A stretch of DNA of 64,000 nucleotides from Zygnema cylindricum (GCA_037447655.1 JBBHKE010001973.1:587954-651953), one strand, 5' to 3'; counted from the first letter of the stretch, positions 1 to 10,923 are shown. A program made the numbers and translations. The notes: a model not told the origin generated them from the letters alone.

Positions 1-18
1 CAAACTTATGGAGAGGCG

Positions 19-1110
19 ATGACTTGTCCAGAAAGAAACCGGTGGAAGACAGCCATCAATGAGGAGATGGCTTCAATCATGGCAGCCGATACTTGGGAGT
101 TGGTGGACTGTCCACCTAACCGAAAACCAATTGGTTGTAAATGGGTTTTCAAACTAAAACTAAACCCAGATAACACAATCGAGCGCTACAAGGCCAGATT
201 AGTGGCAAAGGGATTTACACAAAAGGAAGGAATTGACTACGAGGAAACCTTTGCCCCGGTGGTCAGATTTCCCTCCGTCCGCATACTTCTCAGTTTAGCA
301 GCGGCGGAAGACATGGAAGTGCATCAGATGGACATCAAAACAACCTTTTTGCATGGAGAATTGGAAGAGGAGATCTTCATGCGACAACCCGAAGGTTTTG
401 TGGAGGAAGGAGAGGAGAGTAAGGTATGCCGGCTGATTAAATCTCTATATGGTTTGAAACAGGCACCTCGACAATGGAATAAGAAGCTTGATGAGTTTCT
501 TACCGGTATGGGATATATTCGGATCAGCTCAGATCACTCAATCTATGTCTTTGAAGATGAGGAAGGTTTGATATTTATTGCAATTTATGTTGATGATTTG
601 CTTGTATTAAGTAAATCAATGGAAAAAACTAACAAACTGAAAACCGATCTTAAGGGGAGATTCGAAATGAAGGATATGGGAGAAGCAAGATATATTTTGG
701 GAATTCAAGTAGAGAGAGACCGAAAAAGGAAAATTATAAAACTGACTCAAAAGGAAGCAATAGGGAACATGCTTGAAAAATTTCAAATCGATAAAGCTAA
801 TAGTTGCACAACTCAAATGGAGTTGAAGAAGGGAAGTGAGGGGAGTGAGGAAGAAGGAGTCATAGTCTTAGACGAGGAATTATCTCCTGATGAACAGAAG
901 TTCATGCAGACTATTCCTTACAGGCAAGTAGTGGGAAGTCTAATCTATTTTATGAATTGTACCCGGCCGGATTTAGCTGCAGCTGTAGGATTGCTGAGTA
1001 GAAGTCTAAATGCTCCCACTAAGAAGGATTGGGAGGCAGCTAAAAGAGTCCTTAGATATTTGGTAGGAACTAGAGATCTATGGTTGCATTTGGTGGGGAG
1101 AATACTGACA
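19..1110 (+). CDS. Copia reverse transcriptase (partial, 5' end outside window)
   Basis: This is the polymerase domain of Copia pol, which copies element RNA into DNA in the cytoplasmic particle. Visible family motifs are WVFKLK, RYKARLVAKGF, ETFAPVVRF, the MDIKTTFLHG segment that holds the first catalytic aspartate, QPEGF, SLYGLKQAPRQW, and the active-site box YVDDLL near nt 588-605. The frame is open until a stop at 1150. Homology to the downstream RNase H continues in another frame from about nt 1085, so one small indel separates the two domains. The open frame enters from the window edge, so the Met at 19 is not a real start. The domain looks recently active except for the frameshift. Confidence 0.93.
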
Positions 1111-1580
1111 TCACTACTTGGAGTGATGCCAGTTATGGTGATGCTCCGATGAGGAGATGTACTTCTGGATATGTATTATATGTGGGTGATGGGGCTTGCT
1201 GTTGGAGTAGCAAACAACAAAAGGTTATTGCTCAGTCCACCATGGAGGCTGAGTATATGGCCTCTTGCTCTGCTGTAAAAGAATTGATGTGGGTCAAGTC
1301 TTTGCTTGGTGAGCTTGGTCACCTTAAGAGTGGTGTGCAGAAAATATTTTGTGATAATCAGGCAGCAATCGCTATTTCTGCCAATCCTAAACACCATTTT
1401 AAAGCCAAACACATGGACATCAGACTCAGCTTTGTTAGAGAGAAAGTAGAAAACAAAATAATCAGTTTAGAGTACAGACCAGATAGTGAGATGGTAGCAG
1501 ATATGATGACCAAACCTGTGCCTTCCCCTGAGCTATTTTTTTGCAGGGAGAAGTGTGGTCTGAAATTAAAGATTGACTAG
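1080..1580 (+). CDS. Copia RNase H domain (frame-shifted from RT)
   Basis: C-terminal RNase H of Copia pol, which degrades the RNA strand during reverse transcription. Motifs seen in order: WSDASYGD (first catalytic Asp), SGYVLYVGDGACCWSSKQQ, STMEAEYMA (catalytic Glu), FCDNQAAIAI (catalytic Asp), KHMDIR, and the TKPVP tail typical of the end of the polyprotein. The stop codon at 1578-1580 is immediately followed by the polypurine tract, the usual Copia layout. The frame differs from that of the RT part, so this copy needs a frameshift to express it. Confidence 0.92.
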   Translation: MVAFGGENTDITTWSDASYGDAPMRRCTSGYVLYVGDGACCWSSKQQKVIAQSTMEAEYMASCSAVKELMWVKSLLGELGHLKSGVQKIFCDNQAAIAISANPKHHFKAKHMDIRLSFVREKVENKIISLEYRPDSEMVADMMTKPVPSPELFFCREKCGLKLKID

Positions 1581-1593
1581 AAAATAAGGGGAG
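1579..1593 (+). other. Polypurine tract of Copia-1
   Basis: AGAAAATAAGGGGAG directly precedes the TG of the 3' LTR. The same tract occurs reverse-complemented next to the LTRs of Copia-3 (from 12168) and Copia-4 (from 22935). It is the primer for plus-strand DNA synthesis. Confidence 0.85.
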
Positions 1594-2644
1594 TGTAGAA
1601 ACTAATGGTTTTATTAGTATTTTCTAGGTATGAAAAGAAATATAGAAGTCGAGGCAGTCTATCTCTAACTTCTCTCTCTAACTCTCAAACTTGTCGCAGT
1701 CACTGAGAAGTTGGAGAGGAAGCTAGAGCCATGGCTACCTTGGCTATCCTGAGGTTTACGGGAATTTAATATTAGGGTTTATTTATTTAATTAAAAGTTA
1801 TGCGCCGGCGGCAGGATTTGATCCCTGTACCTACCGGCCGGCAGATAGGAAATAGCCGGTAGCCTTAGCCGTTAGGTCTAGCAGTAGTGTTACGTACTAT
1901 ATAGTTTGATAATTAATTATATGAGTATTCGTACGATAATTCATTTAACTATAACACATTACGGGATACATAGATCCAGTAATACATAGAGTACGGATTA
2001 CGGTATGGACTCAAAATCAATACCGCGCATTTGTTTCGTAAGTGAAACAAATATCGCGCATGTATTAATTACGGCTACGATTAAGTCCGAATTTAATCGG
2101 ACGGCCGGGATTAGCGCCGAGCTCGCGGAGGAAGATTTCGGCGGTTTGTGGCCATCGCCACATCGGATGACGCGTGGCGAAATTCCGTTGGATCGAGGAA
2201 TCTCCGGAGATTATGGTACCGAATCCGGATATGACATGTGTCGACATTTAGGCCATGTCGTACACTGTCCGTACCTAAAGTACATCGGCAGCTGTACTTT
2301 TGCGTACGGAACTCAATTCTGATTGGTTCCGTACATCAGTAGATAGAGTCTGTGAGAGAGATAGGACTTAGAAAAATTTAGAAGATAGGACCCTCTCTCC
2401 CAGAGAGCTTCTGTATAAAAGGTCAACTTTGACCCTCCATAACTTACTGCTCAAGGGAGCAAATTCAGAGATTCTTTTTGCTATCGACTCAAGGAAATCT
2501 TGCCTTCACAGGGGTGCAGGTGGTCAGGGTTTTTGTCTGCTAGGGTGGCAGTTATTTTTGTTGGAACACAAAGGGGTCAGGATTATCCTAGAGGCTTTTT
2601 GGAAGCTGTCTACTCTGAGGACTTATGGAGGTCTCAGAGTTTCA
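1594..2644 (+). repeat. 3' LTR of Copia-1 (1,051 bp, TG...CA)
   Basis: Starts TGTAGAAACT right after the polypurine tract and ends GAGTTTCA. The last 20 nt begin with ATGGAGGTCTC, the gag start codon, as in the other family members. Contents: a tRNA-like block on the minus strand at about 1800-1885, a TTTGTTTCG...CGAAACAAA-type inverted motif near 2028-2055, GTACG-rich palindromic sequence near 2258-2310, and a TATA box at 2414. The promoter TATA lies about 230 bp from the LTR end, which is consistent with a short R-U5. Confidence 0.9.
2414..2420 (+). promoter_or_regulatory. TATA box of Copia-1 LTR
   Basis: CTGTATAAAAGGTC is a strong plant-type TATA context. Initiation would be expected about 30 bp downstream (about 2445). 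The homologous place in the Copia-3 5' LTR keeps a TATAAAT (14416-14422, minus strand). Confidence 0.6.
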
Positions 2645-3971
2645 AATGTAACTATAGATGTCTTTCCTTCTACTAACACTTTTAGATCTACCGATCCTAC
2701 AAGAGTAGTAGTGACTATCCTTCCATCCCCGTACTCTATCTATACGTTGGAAATCTTTCTTATCTTAGTGAACAGGTGTTTATCTTTACTCATGTGCATG
2801 GATGCACCTGAATGTACAATCCAGCGTGCTTCACCTTTCAATCCACCGAAAGCATATTTCTGCTTTCGTGGAATTTCGACCTCGTTTTTCGCTTCCAACT
2901 CCTCATCCAATAGGAGTTCATCGTTCTCGTCCTCGGATTCTGCCTCATGTACCTGTGTCACAAGGGCCCTTTTCTTTCCTCTCGAGGTCCACTGGTCTGC
3001 CCCTCATTTAACCGCAGCTCGGTTAACTTAGTGCATTTAGCCATATAGTGTCCGGGATTCTTACAAAAATGGCACAAACCCTTGGGAGTCATTGGTCCGA
3101 ACTCCTCGGTATGATTTTTCTGCCCCTCCCCTCGATAATTTTCAACCTGTTTTCTAGAATTATTATTTCTCCAATCGATCCCAACTGCCAAAGCTTGCCC
3201 ACTCTTTCCTCCCTTCGGATCTCAATGGTATTCTCCCGAAGGAGAATCATCCCTACCACTAGATTCCAAATCCACCTTGAGTCCACCAAGCCCTGCACAC
3301 GGTTGACTATCTTCTCGAACTCATCGGGTAACTTCATCTGTAAACACTTTACCTTTTCCATTTCACTAAATACTTTTCCTGCACTCTCTAGTTCCATGAA
3401 AAGTGTAGCAAGCTCATTTAAAAAATCCAACATCTTCACCCCTTTGTATACATACTCGTTAAATTTTTCATCAGCCAACTGTTGTTGCTGAATCGTACCA
3501 CTTCTGTACATCTCTATGAGAGCCACCCAAAGATTGGATGCCCTCTCTACCTGCAAATGGGGTAGAAGCAAGCCCTTGAGTAAGATGGCAGATGATAAAG
3601 TGCTTAGCCGCCATATTGTTGTAGTCCCAGGTATCGATATCATTCTCTTCGTTCCACGGAATAGGTGACATGGATGTCGAACCGGTTGCTATTGGTGTGA
3701 CCGTCTCCTTCTCCTTTCCTTTATCTACTACCTCTCCTTCTTTTGTCTCCTCCGTTGAAGATGGATCTGCATCTTTAGTGAATCTGCCTCCTATAAACCC
3801 TAAAGGTATCCCAAGATTGGATGGACGCCTCACCCGTCCACTCACTATTCCCCAAAACCATTTCTCACATATAGCTCTTATCATCATACTTTTCCAGTAT
3901 ATGAAGCCAGCTCCATTGAATATGTGCACCCTAGATGGTAGGCCCATAACCTGCAACATTGACACCTCCAT
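2645..3971 (-). pseudogene. Copia gag-protease remnant
   Basis: Reading from 3971 to 2645: an N-terminal stretch with the VMGLPSRVHIFNG start, the gag body (ELATLFMELESAGK and MKLPDEFEKIVNRVQG around 3400-3290), and a CCHC zinc knuckle CHFCKNPGHYMAKC near 3030-3075. These are followed by the aspartic protease signature WIVHSGASMHM near 2800-2835, where the first catalytic residue is His instead of Asp. The protease frame has a stop near 2740 but remains alignable to the junction at 2645. Three frames are needed to read it. The element is disrupted by Copia-1. Confidence 0.85.
3936..3951 (-). other. Primer binding site of Copia-2 (initiator tRNA-Met anticodon arm)
   Basis: Plus-strand TGGTAGGCCCATAACC abuts the LTR edge. 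It differs by one base from TGGTGGGCCCATAACC, the anticodon-arm segment of plant initiator tRNA-Met as I know it. The site is therefore complementary to the 3' end of a 5'-half tRNA, as in Drosophila copia, and not to a tRNA CCA end. Confidence 0.75.
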
Positions 3972-5007
3972 AGGACCTCAGAGTAGGCAGCTTCCACGAA
4001 GCCTCTAAGATAACCCTGACCCCTTTGTGTTTTAGCACGAATAATTGCCACCTTGGCAAACAAAAACTCTGACCACCTTCACCCTCCTGAAAGCATGACT
4101 CCCCTGAGTTGATAGCAAAAATAATCTCTGAATTTGCTCCCCTGAGCAGTAAGTTATCAAGGGTCAAAGTTGACCATTTGTACTGAAGCTCTCTAGGAGA
4201 GAGTGTCCAATCTATCAAATTTTTCTAAGTCCTATCGCTCTCTAAAAATTTATCTACTGAAGTACGGCACCAATCATAATAGTGTATCGTACATAAAGGT
4301 ACACGTGTCGGTGTACTTTATGTACGACCATTGTACGACATGGCCAACAAGTCGACACATGTCATTTTTGGATTCGTTCTTGGAATCCTCGTAGATGCCG
4401 TAATCTAATGTGATTGTGCCACGTGGCGATTGATGTGACGTCGACTGCAAACCGTCGAAAACCCATTCCACGATCTCGACAAGTTTCGTGGTCGTCCGAT
4501 TAAGCCGGATTACAATCGTGGCCGTCATAAATACTTGCGCATTATTTCTTTCGCCTTCCAAAGAAAATGCGTGGTATCCGTTTCGGATGTTCTGTCGTCG
4601 TACATTACAAACTGTATCTATGTCTAAATATCCCGTTGAATTAAAATAGCCTACGTGTTAAAATTTAAATAACAATCAATCCTTATATTATATATCTGTG
4701 GTTTATACTAGTTTGCTAAGATTACCGGCTACTAGTTACCTTGGCAAAGGGCAGGTACCAGGTTCAAACCTTGGGTCCGCCAAATTCATTTTGGTAAAAT
4801 TTACCACCTTAATAGCTGTCCCCGCCGGGATTGCATAGGCGGCCATGGCTCTATCTCCCTCTCCGATTTTCAATGATTGCGACAAGTGTGGGAGCTGGAG
4901 AGAGGAGTTACAGGCAGACTGCCTCTGCTTCTTTTCTGCATTTAACAAAACCTAGAAAATACTAAAATAGCCTTTAATTTCACAAACAATAGCCTTTAAT
5001 TTCTACA
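3952..5007 (-). repeat. 5' LTR of Copia-2 (1,056 bp)
   Basis: Begins TGCAACATTG and ends TTCTACA on the plus strand. The gag ATG (3969-3971) lies inside it, 20 nt from the edge. It contains G-box CCACGTGG-type and TGACGTCGAC motifs near 4418-4445, the GTACGACCATTGTACGAC palindromic motif near 4323-4340, and a tRNA-like block at about 4712-4783. Its right end holds a short direct repeat (AATAGCCTTTAATTTC twice, 4971-5003). Confidence 0.88.
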
Positions 5008-5699
5008 GTTTGTGTCAAACAGTACAAAATTGTACCTTTTTCAATTACAAAGTACAATTTATATTGTTTAATGACCGCAGACGCATAAATGTGCGATCTA
5101 AAAAGGTGATCATTTCGGGTTATAAAAAATCACGTTTGCACATATTCGTCCAACAACCCCATAATCGACCGTGTGAACGTGAACCTTATTCGCATGTGGA
5201 AAGTTATTTTTTTTTGTAAATGAACGTAACTGAATCAAATGTCGTCCCGGCGTACAACTATAAAATCTGATATATAATGTTTGAACTTCAACTAAGTTCT
5301 TCGAAATCAAATATGGTGAACATTAATGATATTTTGTGGTTTTTGGTAAATTAGCGTAAATGTTTATGCTATTTTGGGACTACATGTCCCTTTTAGCATG
5401 AAAATTGATTGTAATATGGTGTCCACCATAAAATAACGTTAATGTAAACGTTAATATGAGACTGATATTCCCCAAAATAACCAATTACACTTAATATTTT
5501 AATTAAATTGAATACAATACCCCTATATGGGGTTGATGATATTTGGGCCGACGAAACGCCAAATGCGGACAGACCCCAAAAATAAAAAAAAGGTTTGGAC
5601 GAATCAAAACCAGGCGTTTCATCCCAGAGGGATCTCACGTCTGCGCCGTCTCAGTGGCATGTATCGAACATGAAGCAGGAGAAATTACATGAAGCAGGA
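5008..5699. other. AT-rich intergenic DNA, no gene
   Basis: No coding signal was recognised. A segment around 5024-5160 (GTACAAAATTGTACC, GTACAATTTATA, CACATATTCGT) loosely resembles the interior of the MITE1 family described at 27.8 and 58-60 kb. No paired terminal repeats were found. Confidence 0.4.
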
Positions 5700-6700
5700 G
5701 AAATTTCCGCCGCCAGTTACATTTCGCCTCCATGGATTCCAAGTCGCCTCTCCATATCCTTGCCTCCCCATCTCTCTAGGTTTGCCTTCTTTTCCCTCTT
5801 CCCATCTCTCTCGCCTCCATGGTTTCCAACTCGCCTCTCTATATCCATCGCCTACAAATCTCTCAAGGTTTGCCTTTTTTTTCCTCTTTCCATCTCTCTC
5901 CCTATCTTTGCTGATCTCCCGCTTTCCCCCGACCATCACACTCAAAATGTCAGCGCTTCTCTTCTCATTGTCTATTGTCATTTTTTTCTCTCTCTCCGTC
6001 CCATTTACCTTACCTTTTGTTGCTCTCTCTCCATCTCTCCCCCCCTCTCCCCTCTTAATCTATCTTTTTTGATGCGTCAATCCCACTACCACCCTCTCTT
6101 GTTCTCCGTTTCAATTTGCATCTTACTCTCATTCTCGTTCCTACATTTCCTTTGTTTCTCTCTCTCAATCTGTCCTTTTCCCCCAACCTTTTCCTCTTAT
6201 GCTCCCTCTCAATCTGCCTTTTTATTTCCTTCTCCCACTGCCTTTTTTTTCCCTCTTCTTCTCTCTTTCAATCTGCCTCTCTTTTTCCCTCTCCCTCTCT
6301 TTCTCAATCTACCTTTCCCTCTCCCTCTAAATCTCCCTCTCCTTTTCAGGCTGCCTCTTCTTTTCTCTCTTTGTGTCTTTCTCAATCTACCATTCCCTAT
6401 CCTTCTATTTCTCAATGCACATTCCCCTCTCCCCCTAAATGTCCCTCTCCTTCTTCCTCTACCTCATATTTTACCACACCCTCACATTTTGCCTCTTATT
6501 CTCCCTCTCAGTTTACCTCTTCCTCTCCATCTCCGTCTCCTACTCGATCTTCAACCACTCTCTATTTCCTTCATCCTCTCTCTCATAGTTTACCTCTCCC
6601 TATCCATCACCGTCTACCTCTCAACCTGCCATCCCTCTCCTTTGCTCTATTTCTCCCTTCCTCTTTTCCTCTCCCTTTTCCTACCCCTCCTAAAAATTTA
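5700..6700. repeat. 1-kb pyrimidine (C+T) low-complexity tract
   Basis: Almost uninterrupted C/T sequence on the plus strand, made of variations on CCTCTC and TTTCTC. It produces long Ser/Leu/Pro/Phe frames on the plus strand and Arg/Lys/Glu frames on the minus strand. These are composition artefacts. A near-repeat of about 110 bp opens it: the segment at 5715-5790 recurs around 5795-5890. No gene is supported. Confidence 0.75.
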
Positions 6701-7763
6701 CTTTGTAGTTGTTTTGTTTTTTTTTTCCGTTGATTCTTTTATGGTATATTTATTTGATATGAAATGTATGTAATTTCTTTTGTTTAGTAATGCGGTTTTA
6801 TTTGTTGTGTTTATTTTTTGTCTTACTTGCAAACGTTATGAATTGAATGTTCTCTCTGATCTCAAAACATAAGGAGTGTTTGCCCCAAAGAAGTGTCTGA
6901 TGATGGTTTTAATATTGCTCCATTACTACGAAGGACTTTCAACACTTTGACTGCGGTTTTACCATAGTGAATGTGGGATGTTAGCTAAAAGAAAATTTTA
7001 ACTGATAGGAAGAAAGAGAGTGAGGAAATGAGATAGAGAAAATAAGGGAAAGAAAAAAAGGGGCATTACAACACAAATAGGGAGGAGTACTTTATTATGT
7101 TTTTATCAATTTGTACAATTGCTATTTTTTATATATAGGATTTTGTTTATTATGTTGTTACGATACCATAAATATGGATTATATTTAGATTAGTCAGTAT
7201 ATCTAGATTTTTTATATGCCCGCTGAAATTAATCTAAAAAATTGTGATTTCAAACTTATGTTTTTGATTAATGTTGATTATTTTTGTTTTATATTTATGA
7301 TTCTGCCTTGTGTTTTTTTATCATGTTTTTTATCGTTTAAAAGCGACGCTAAAAGGTTACTTTGGAAATGAAGTTTAAAAATCGAGACATTATTTACCTT
7401 ATGACCAAGAAAATATAATAAAATAAATTTATAAAAAAATCTGGACGTTTTTTTATTTTTTTTGACTTTGGTGAACCTAACGTAAGGGAAGAAATTGACA
7501 TATGTTTTATTAGTTATGAAGAAGATAATTATATTGGATTACCATTTGTTTGTTTGTGCAATAAATATTTGAGTTATTGAGAGTTCTTGTGATTACAACT
7601 GTCTGCAAAGTTTTAGCGTTTTTCACGTGACAAAGAAGTATATTGATGTTAAAGTCAAGTAACCAGCCTATGTCTAGCTATGAGGACATAGTACAAATTT
7701 AAACTTTTATGTCGGTGACAATTTTTCATACTATGCAAAAATAAAATAATAGAACTTATTGAA
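6701..7763. other. AT-rich intergenic DNA
   Basis: Stop-rich in all frames, with no repeat family or gene that I recognise. Confidence 0.5.
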
Positions 7764-7863
7764 TGTTCTACCACTCAGCGACGACACAGTGACATTGATG
7801 AATGGTGGACCATAAGTTATACCACTCTGCGACGAAAAATTGTCGTTGCTGAATGGTGGAGCT
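7764..7863. repeat. Short hairpin array, left part
   Basis: Two consecutive imperfect palindromes built on CCACTCAGCGACGA and its complement (for example CCACTCTGCGACGA - AAAAT - TGTCGTTGCTGAATGG at about 7814-7853). The array resumes at 26027 on the other side of Copia-4, so it is one array split by that insertion. Confidence 0.65.
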
Positions 7864-7868
7864 GAGGG

Positions 7869-8219
7869 TGAAATTCTGTGGTCTCCATTGACCCATAGAA
7901 TGAGCAGCCTATGTAAAGCCTCTAGGATTATATTTGCCCCTTCTACTTTCTCGCTGAATAAGCGCCGCCCAGGCACACAAATATTATGACCACTCTCACC
8001 CTTGTGAGGACAAGACTCCCTTGAGTCAAACGCAAAAAGAATCACTGAATTTGCTCACCTGAGCAGTAAGTTATGGCTGGTCAAAGATGACCTTTATAGT
8101 TACAAGCTCTCTTAGAGAGAGAGGTACCTAAATATTACTAAGTCTCGGTCTGCCTACTCACGACTACCTACTACTAAACCCTAGTCCAATAGGAACACTA
8201 TAAAGTACAAGAAGGTACA
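7869..8219 (-). repeat. Copia-4 left LTR, first part
   Basis: Matches the start of the right LTR at 24932 (TGAAATTCTGTGG against TGAAGTTTTGTGG). It runs to the chromovirus insertion site. The 16 bp AGTACAAGAAGGTACA at 8204-8219 occurs again at 22169-22184 on the other side. Confidence 0.88.
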
Positions 8220-8703
8220 TACACCACAACATGTTACAGTGCACAGCGGAAAACACCAAGGGTCTTCCCGAAGCAACAGCAGGAATACACAGAACTCACA
8301 GATAAGGTTGAGCTTTATTACTTGAGAGAGAGAGTACAAGGTTGCGCTAGCTGTGTAGGTCTACTACCCTCTCCAATTCACTAGGTCTACTAGTCAACCT
8401 AGTACTATACAACTGTACACGTGGACCTTCGCGGCCAACCGAGATCTATCCAAAACTTCCTTCTAGAACTATACAGTTCCATCTACATTCTGCGGCGTTG
8501 CTATGCTGCGCTGCTGCGCTACTGAATTGCTATGCTGCGCTACTAAGTTGCTATGCTGCGCTACTAAGGTGCTATGCTGCTATGCTGCGCTGGTCTGGAA
8601 TCGCAACTGCGCTGCTCTGAAATCGCAACTGCGCTGCTCTGAAATCGCAACTATAGCAGTCTAGCCCCATCCACTAAGTACCCAATACTGTAACCCTGTT
8701 ACA
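8220..8703 (-). repeat. Chromovirus 3' LTR
   Basis: Ends CCCTGTTACA like the right LTR. It contains tandem copies of GCTATGCTGCGCTACT and TCGCAACTGCGCTGCTCTGA; the number of copies differs between the two LTRs. Its left 16 bp do not match the terminal TGTAAAAGAGGAACGA of the right LTR, so the outer end is altered or truncated. Confidence 0.85.
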
Positions 8704-8748
8704 ATGCCTCCCACTAAGGGTTCAACGTCCCGATGAACTTTAATTGTC

Positions 8749-10023
8749 TCAGGGAAATTGCAATTGCCGGAGTATGTCATATGTATCCTTGCGATACTCT
8801 TCGAACTCCTGGCGAAGGGTGTCAAGTTGATTCTGGAGCTGTTCACATCGGGTCTCTAATAACGCGATGTGATGATCTGCAGCTGCCCACCGCCTCCGAG
8901 TGATGCGTTCCCGAACCTGATTTTCCCCTTCCTCAACCTCGGGTACTTTGGGTTGCTGCGGAACGTCTGCCGATGCAAGCTCCTCGGGTGCCGGAATTCC
9001 GAGATCTTCGGGTTCAGCCACTGGGGAACTTCCTGTGGTTCCTCGTCCGCCGTTTCCCACCGAGGTACCTTCCGTAATTTGAAAGACACGTGTTTCCTTG
9101 CAGCTCGGGCCCGCTGCAGAGCATTCCTTTGAGCCAGCTTGAGTACTCGCACCTCAGGGGTGACCTCCGCTCGAGAGATGATGTCGTGGAGGCGGACATC
9201 CCACGGGTGATAATGGCGGAGTAACCCGGGATAATCAATCCTGTACCTGTAGTTGTCCTCTACCACTTCCACGAACGGTAAGGTGTGAGGATTCAGCTGC
9301 ACATAGCCTTTATGATTATTTCCTAGGTCCTTGGTCCGCATGAAATTCCACGCTGGGTGTGACGGAACATCGGCAGGGATACGGATAGGATCTCCAGGCT
9401 TCCCTATACGCCATTCCTCGAGCCACTCCGAGGGGTTCCAATAAAACCTTTTGGCGCAGCTGAAGGCGAGGTCCGGATGTTGGGGTGTCGAGCGGTAGTG
9501 GAAAGAGGTAGTCAGGAATTTCCTCTCCCTGTTCCCTCTCCTCCTCTGAATCTCTTCGGTTTTCGCGCAAGAGAAATACATCGTCACCACTGGGGTATTG
9601 TTCCTCTGCCTTCCTCTCAACGCTTTCAGACAACTGCTCGTCCGTGGTGCTCTCCTTGTTTGGGTCCCGCATCACCTCCAGATCTGAAGCGCGCTCCTCA
9701 ATTGGCGGAGGCGTTGGTTCGCGTTCCAGTTCCTCCGCCTCCGACAGCTCATGATCCGCTTGAAATTCCTGATCACCTTCCCGAGTTGGGGTGTATTCAG
9801 GGTCTTCTGAATTTTCTGACCCCTCCCCTCCACTGGTCTTTGCCGGTCCTGCCTCGCTACTGGCGCTTTCCTCTGGTTCCGGCTCCACTTCTACTTCTCT
9901 TCGCCTGCTTGCTTCCACCATGGCCTCCGCCGCCCTTAGTAATCTTTCGGGACGGTTCGGGTCTCCTTGTCCCACCCGTACCAGTCTCCACCTTTTCGGT
10001 GGTGGAGAGGACGACGACGCCAT
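8749..10023 (-). pseudogene. Extra 3' ORF of the chromovirus (acidic, C-terminal coiled coil)
   Basis: An ORF of about 420 codons on the sense strand between the chromodomain stop and the 3' LTR, now in three frames. ATG at 10021-10023 opens MASSSSPPPKRWRLVRVGQ, followed by a strongly acidic Glu/Asp/Ser/Pro-rich stretch to about 9510. A compact middle part follows in the second frame, with YWNPSEWLEEW, IPADVPSHPAWNFMRTKD, TLPFVEVVEDNYRYRIDY and HYHPWDVRLHDIISRAEV (about 9450-9150). The end, in the third frame, is a probable coiled coil (LLETRCEQLQNQLDTLRQEF) and a TGA at 8749. The Trp/Pro-rich middle looks like a real folded domain. I do not recognise its family, so no function is assigned. 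Confidence 0.6.
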
Positions 10024-10510
10024 AGACACTGCTGAACCAGACAATTCCGGTAGCTCCAGAAGCAAAGGTAAACTGATTCTGCGGAGGGAAGCAGTTTTCA
10101 AGCTGCCGAGACTAGGTTGGTCGTGAGGACGAATGGCGGTTGAATTCCCTGGGGTTGAGGGTTTCACTTTTGAACTGTGCGAAGCGTCGCAGCGTGCGAG
10201 GGTATCGCAACGTCCAACATTTATAAAACTGCGCTGCTGCGGCGAAACCGATGGTTCGTCGTCACCTATATAGTGAAACACAATTGCGCCGTTGCGCTTT
10301 CCTGTCAGCGCAGCGGTGGTGCTGCGATCCTCTGACGTCATCGTGACCATGTTGCGCTGCGGTGGCTGCGCTGCTACGGCGCTGCGGTGTGGTGACATCG
10401 CCGCTGCGGTCCTTTGCCGCGTCCCCAATATGATTGCGATGGTTGCGCCACTGCGATTCGCTCCTTTGTTGCGGCCGCTGCGATTGCCCCTCTTGTAAGG
10501 CTGAGTGTCC

Positions 10511-10700
10511 TCACTCCCGCTGAAACCGGCGCAGCAACTCCGGGGAATGCAGATCCTTTTCGTCCACCCAAGAGTCGTCCTCGGCATTGTAACTGTTCCA
10601 ACGCACCAAGTATTGGGTGGAGTTGGAATTTCGAGAGTGACGTGACTGAAGGATCTCCTCCACCTCATACTCGTCCGAGGTTCCTCGAACGGGTGGTAAA
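10511..10700 (-). pseudogene. Chromodomain at the C-terminus of chromovirus pol
   Basis: Reading minus from about 10690: YEVEEILQSRHSRNS, then QYLVRWNSYNAEDDSW and VDEKDLHSPELL, and a TGA at 10511-10513. This is the classical chromodomain pattern (Tyr, Val, Trp cage positions, LV.W..Y....SW). In chromoviruses it follows integrase and steers insertion towards particular chromatin. It lies one nucleotide out of frame relative to the integrase end upstream. Confidence 0.85.
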
Positions 10701-10718
10701 GGAGTATTCCGTCGTCGA

Positions 10719-10923
10719 TTAGAAAAACATTAAATCAGGATCGCGGAATGGTTTAAGAAGGGATACATGGAAAACATTGTGGATATGCCAGTCCGTCGGG
10801 ATATCCAACTTGTACGCTACGTCGCCCACACGGGAAAGAAATGTGAATGGGCGCGTGAACTTTGGTGCCAACTTATTAGAGAGGGCACCAGGCAAGGAGA
10901 GGTTTACCATATTAAGGCGAACC
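10719..10923 (-). pseudogene. Chromovirus integrase C-terminal part
   Basis: Residues such as SNKLAPKFTRPF, VGDVAYKLDIP and IHNVFHVSLLKPF form the Gypsy integrase GPY/F-type C-terminal module. The N-terminal part lies at 15297 and beyond, on the other side of Copia-3. Removing Copia-3 and one target duplication brings the two parts into the same frame. A TAA at 10719 ends the frame just before the chromodomain. Confidence 0.85.

Larger units (their letters stand above)
1..2644 (+). mobile_element. Copia-1 LTR retrotransposon, 3' part
   Basis: The window opens inside pol of a Ty1/Copia element on the plus strand. Reverse transcriptase and RNase H are followed by a polypurine tract and a 1,051-bp 3' LTR. 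The 5' LTR, gag, protease and integrase lie outside the window. On its right edge the element abuts a minus-strand Copia (Copia-2) in the middle of that element's protease reading frame, so Copia-1 most likely inserted into Copia-2. The target duplication cannot be tested without the left flank. Confidence 0.9.
2645..5007 (-). mobile_element. Copia-2 LTR retrotransposon, 5' part
   Basis: Minus-strand member of the same Copia family. Its 5' LTR is at the right (3952-5007), followed leftwards by the half-tRNA primer site, gag and the protease. Homology stops at 2645, where Copia-1 begins. The rest presumably continues left of Copia-1, outside the window. Several frameshifts and stops in gag-protease show it is inactive. 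Confidence 0.88.

Noticed and set aside
5595-6773. Long open frames (up to 392 codons) over the C+T tract
   Set aside because: Composition artefact: Ser/Leu/Pro/Phe runs from CTCTCC repeats, open in more than one frame and also on the other strand. No domain.
9477-10498. Plus-strand frames of 111-182 codons
   Set aside because: Antisense shadows of the chromovirus 3' ORF, without any recognisable motif.
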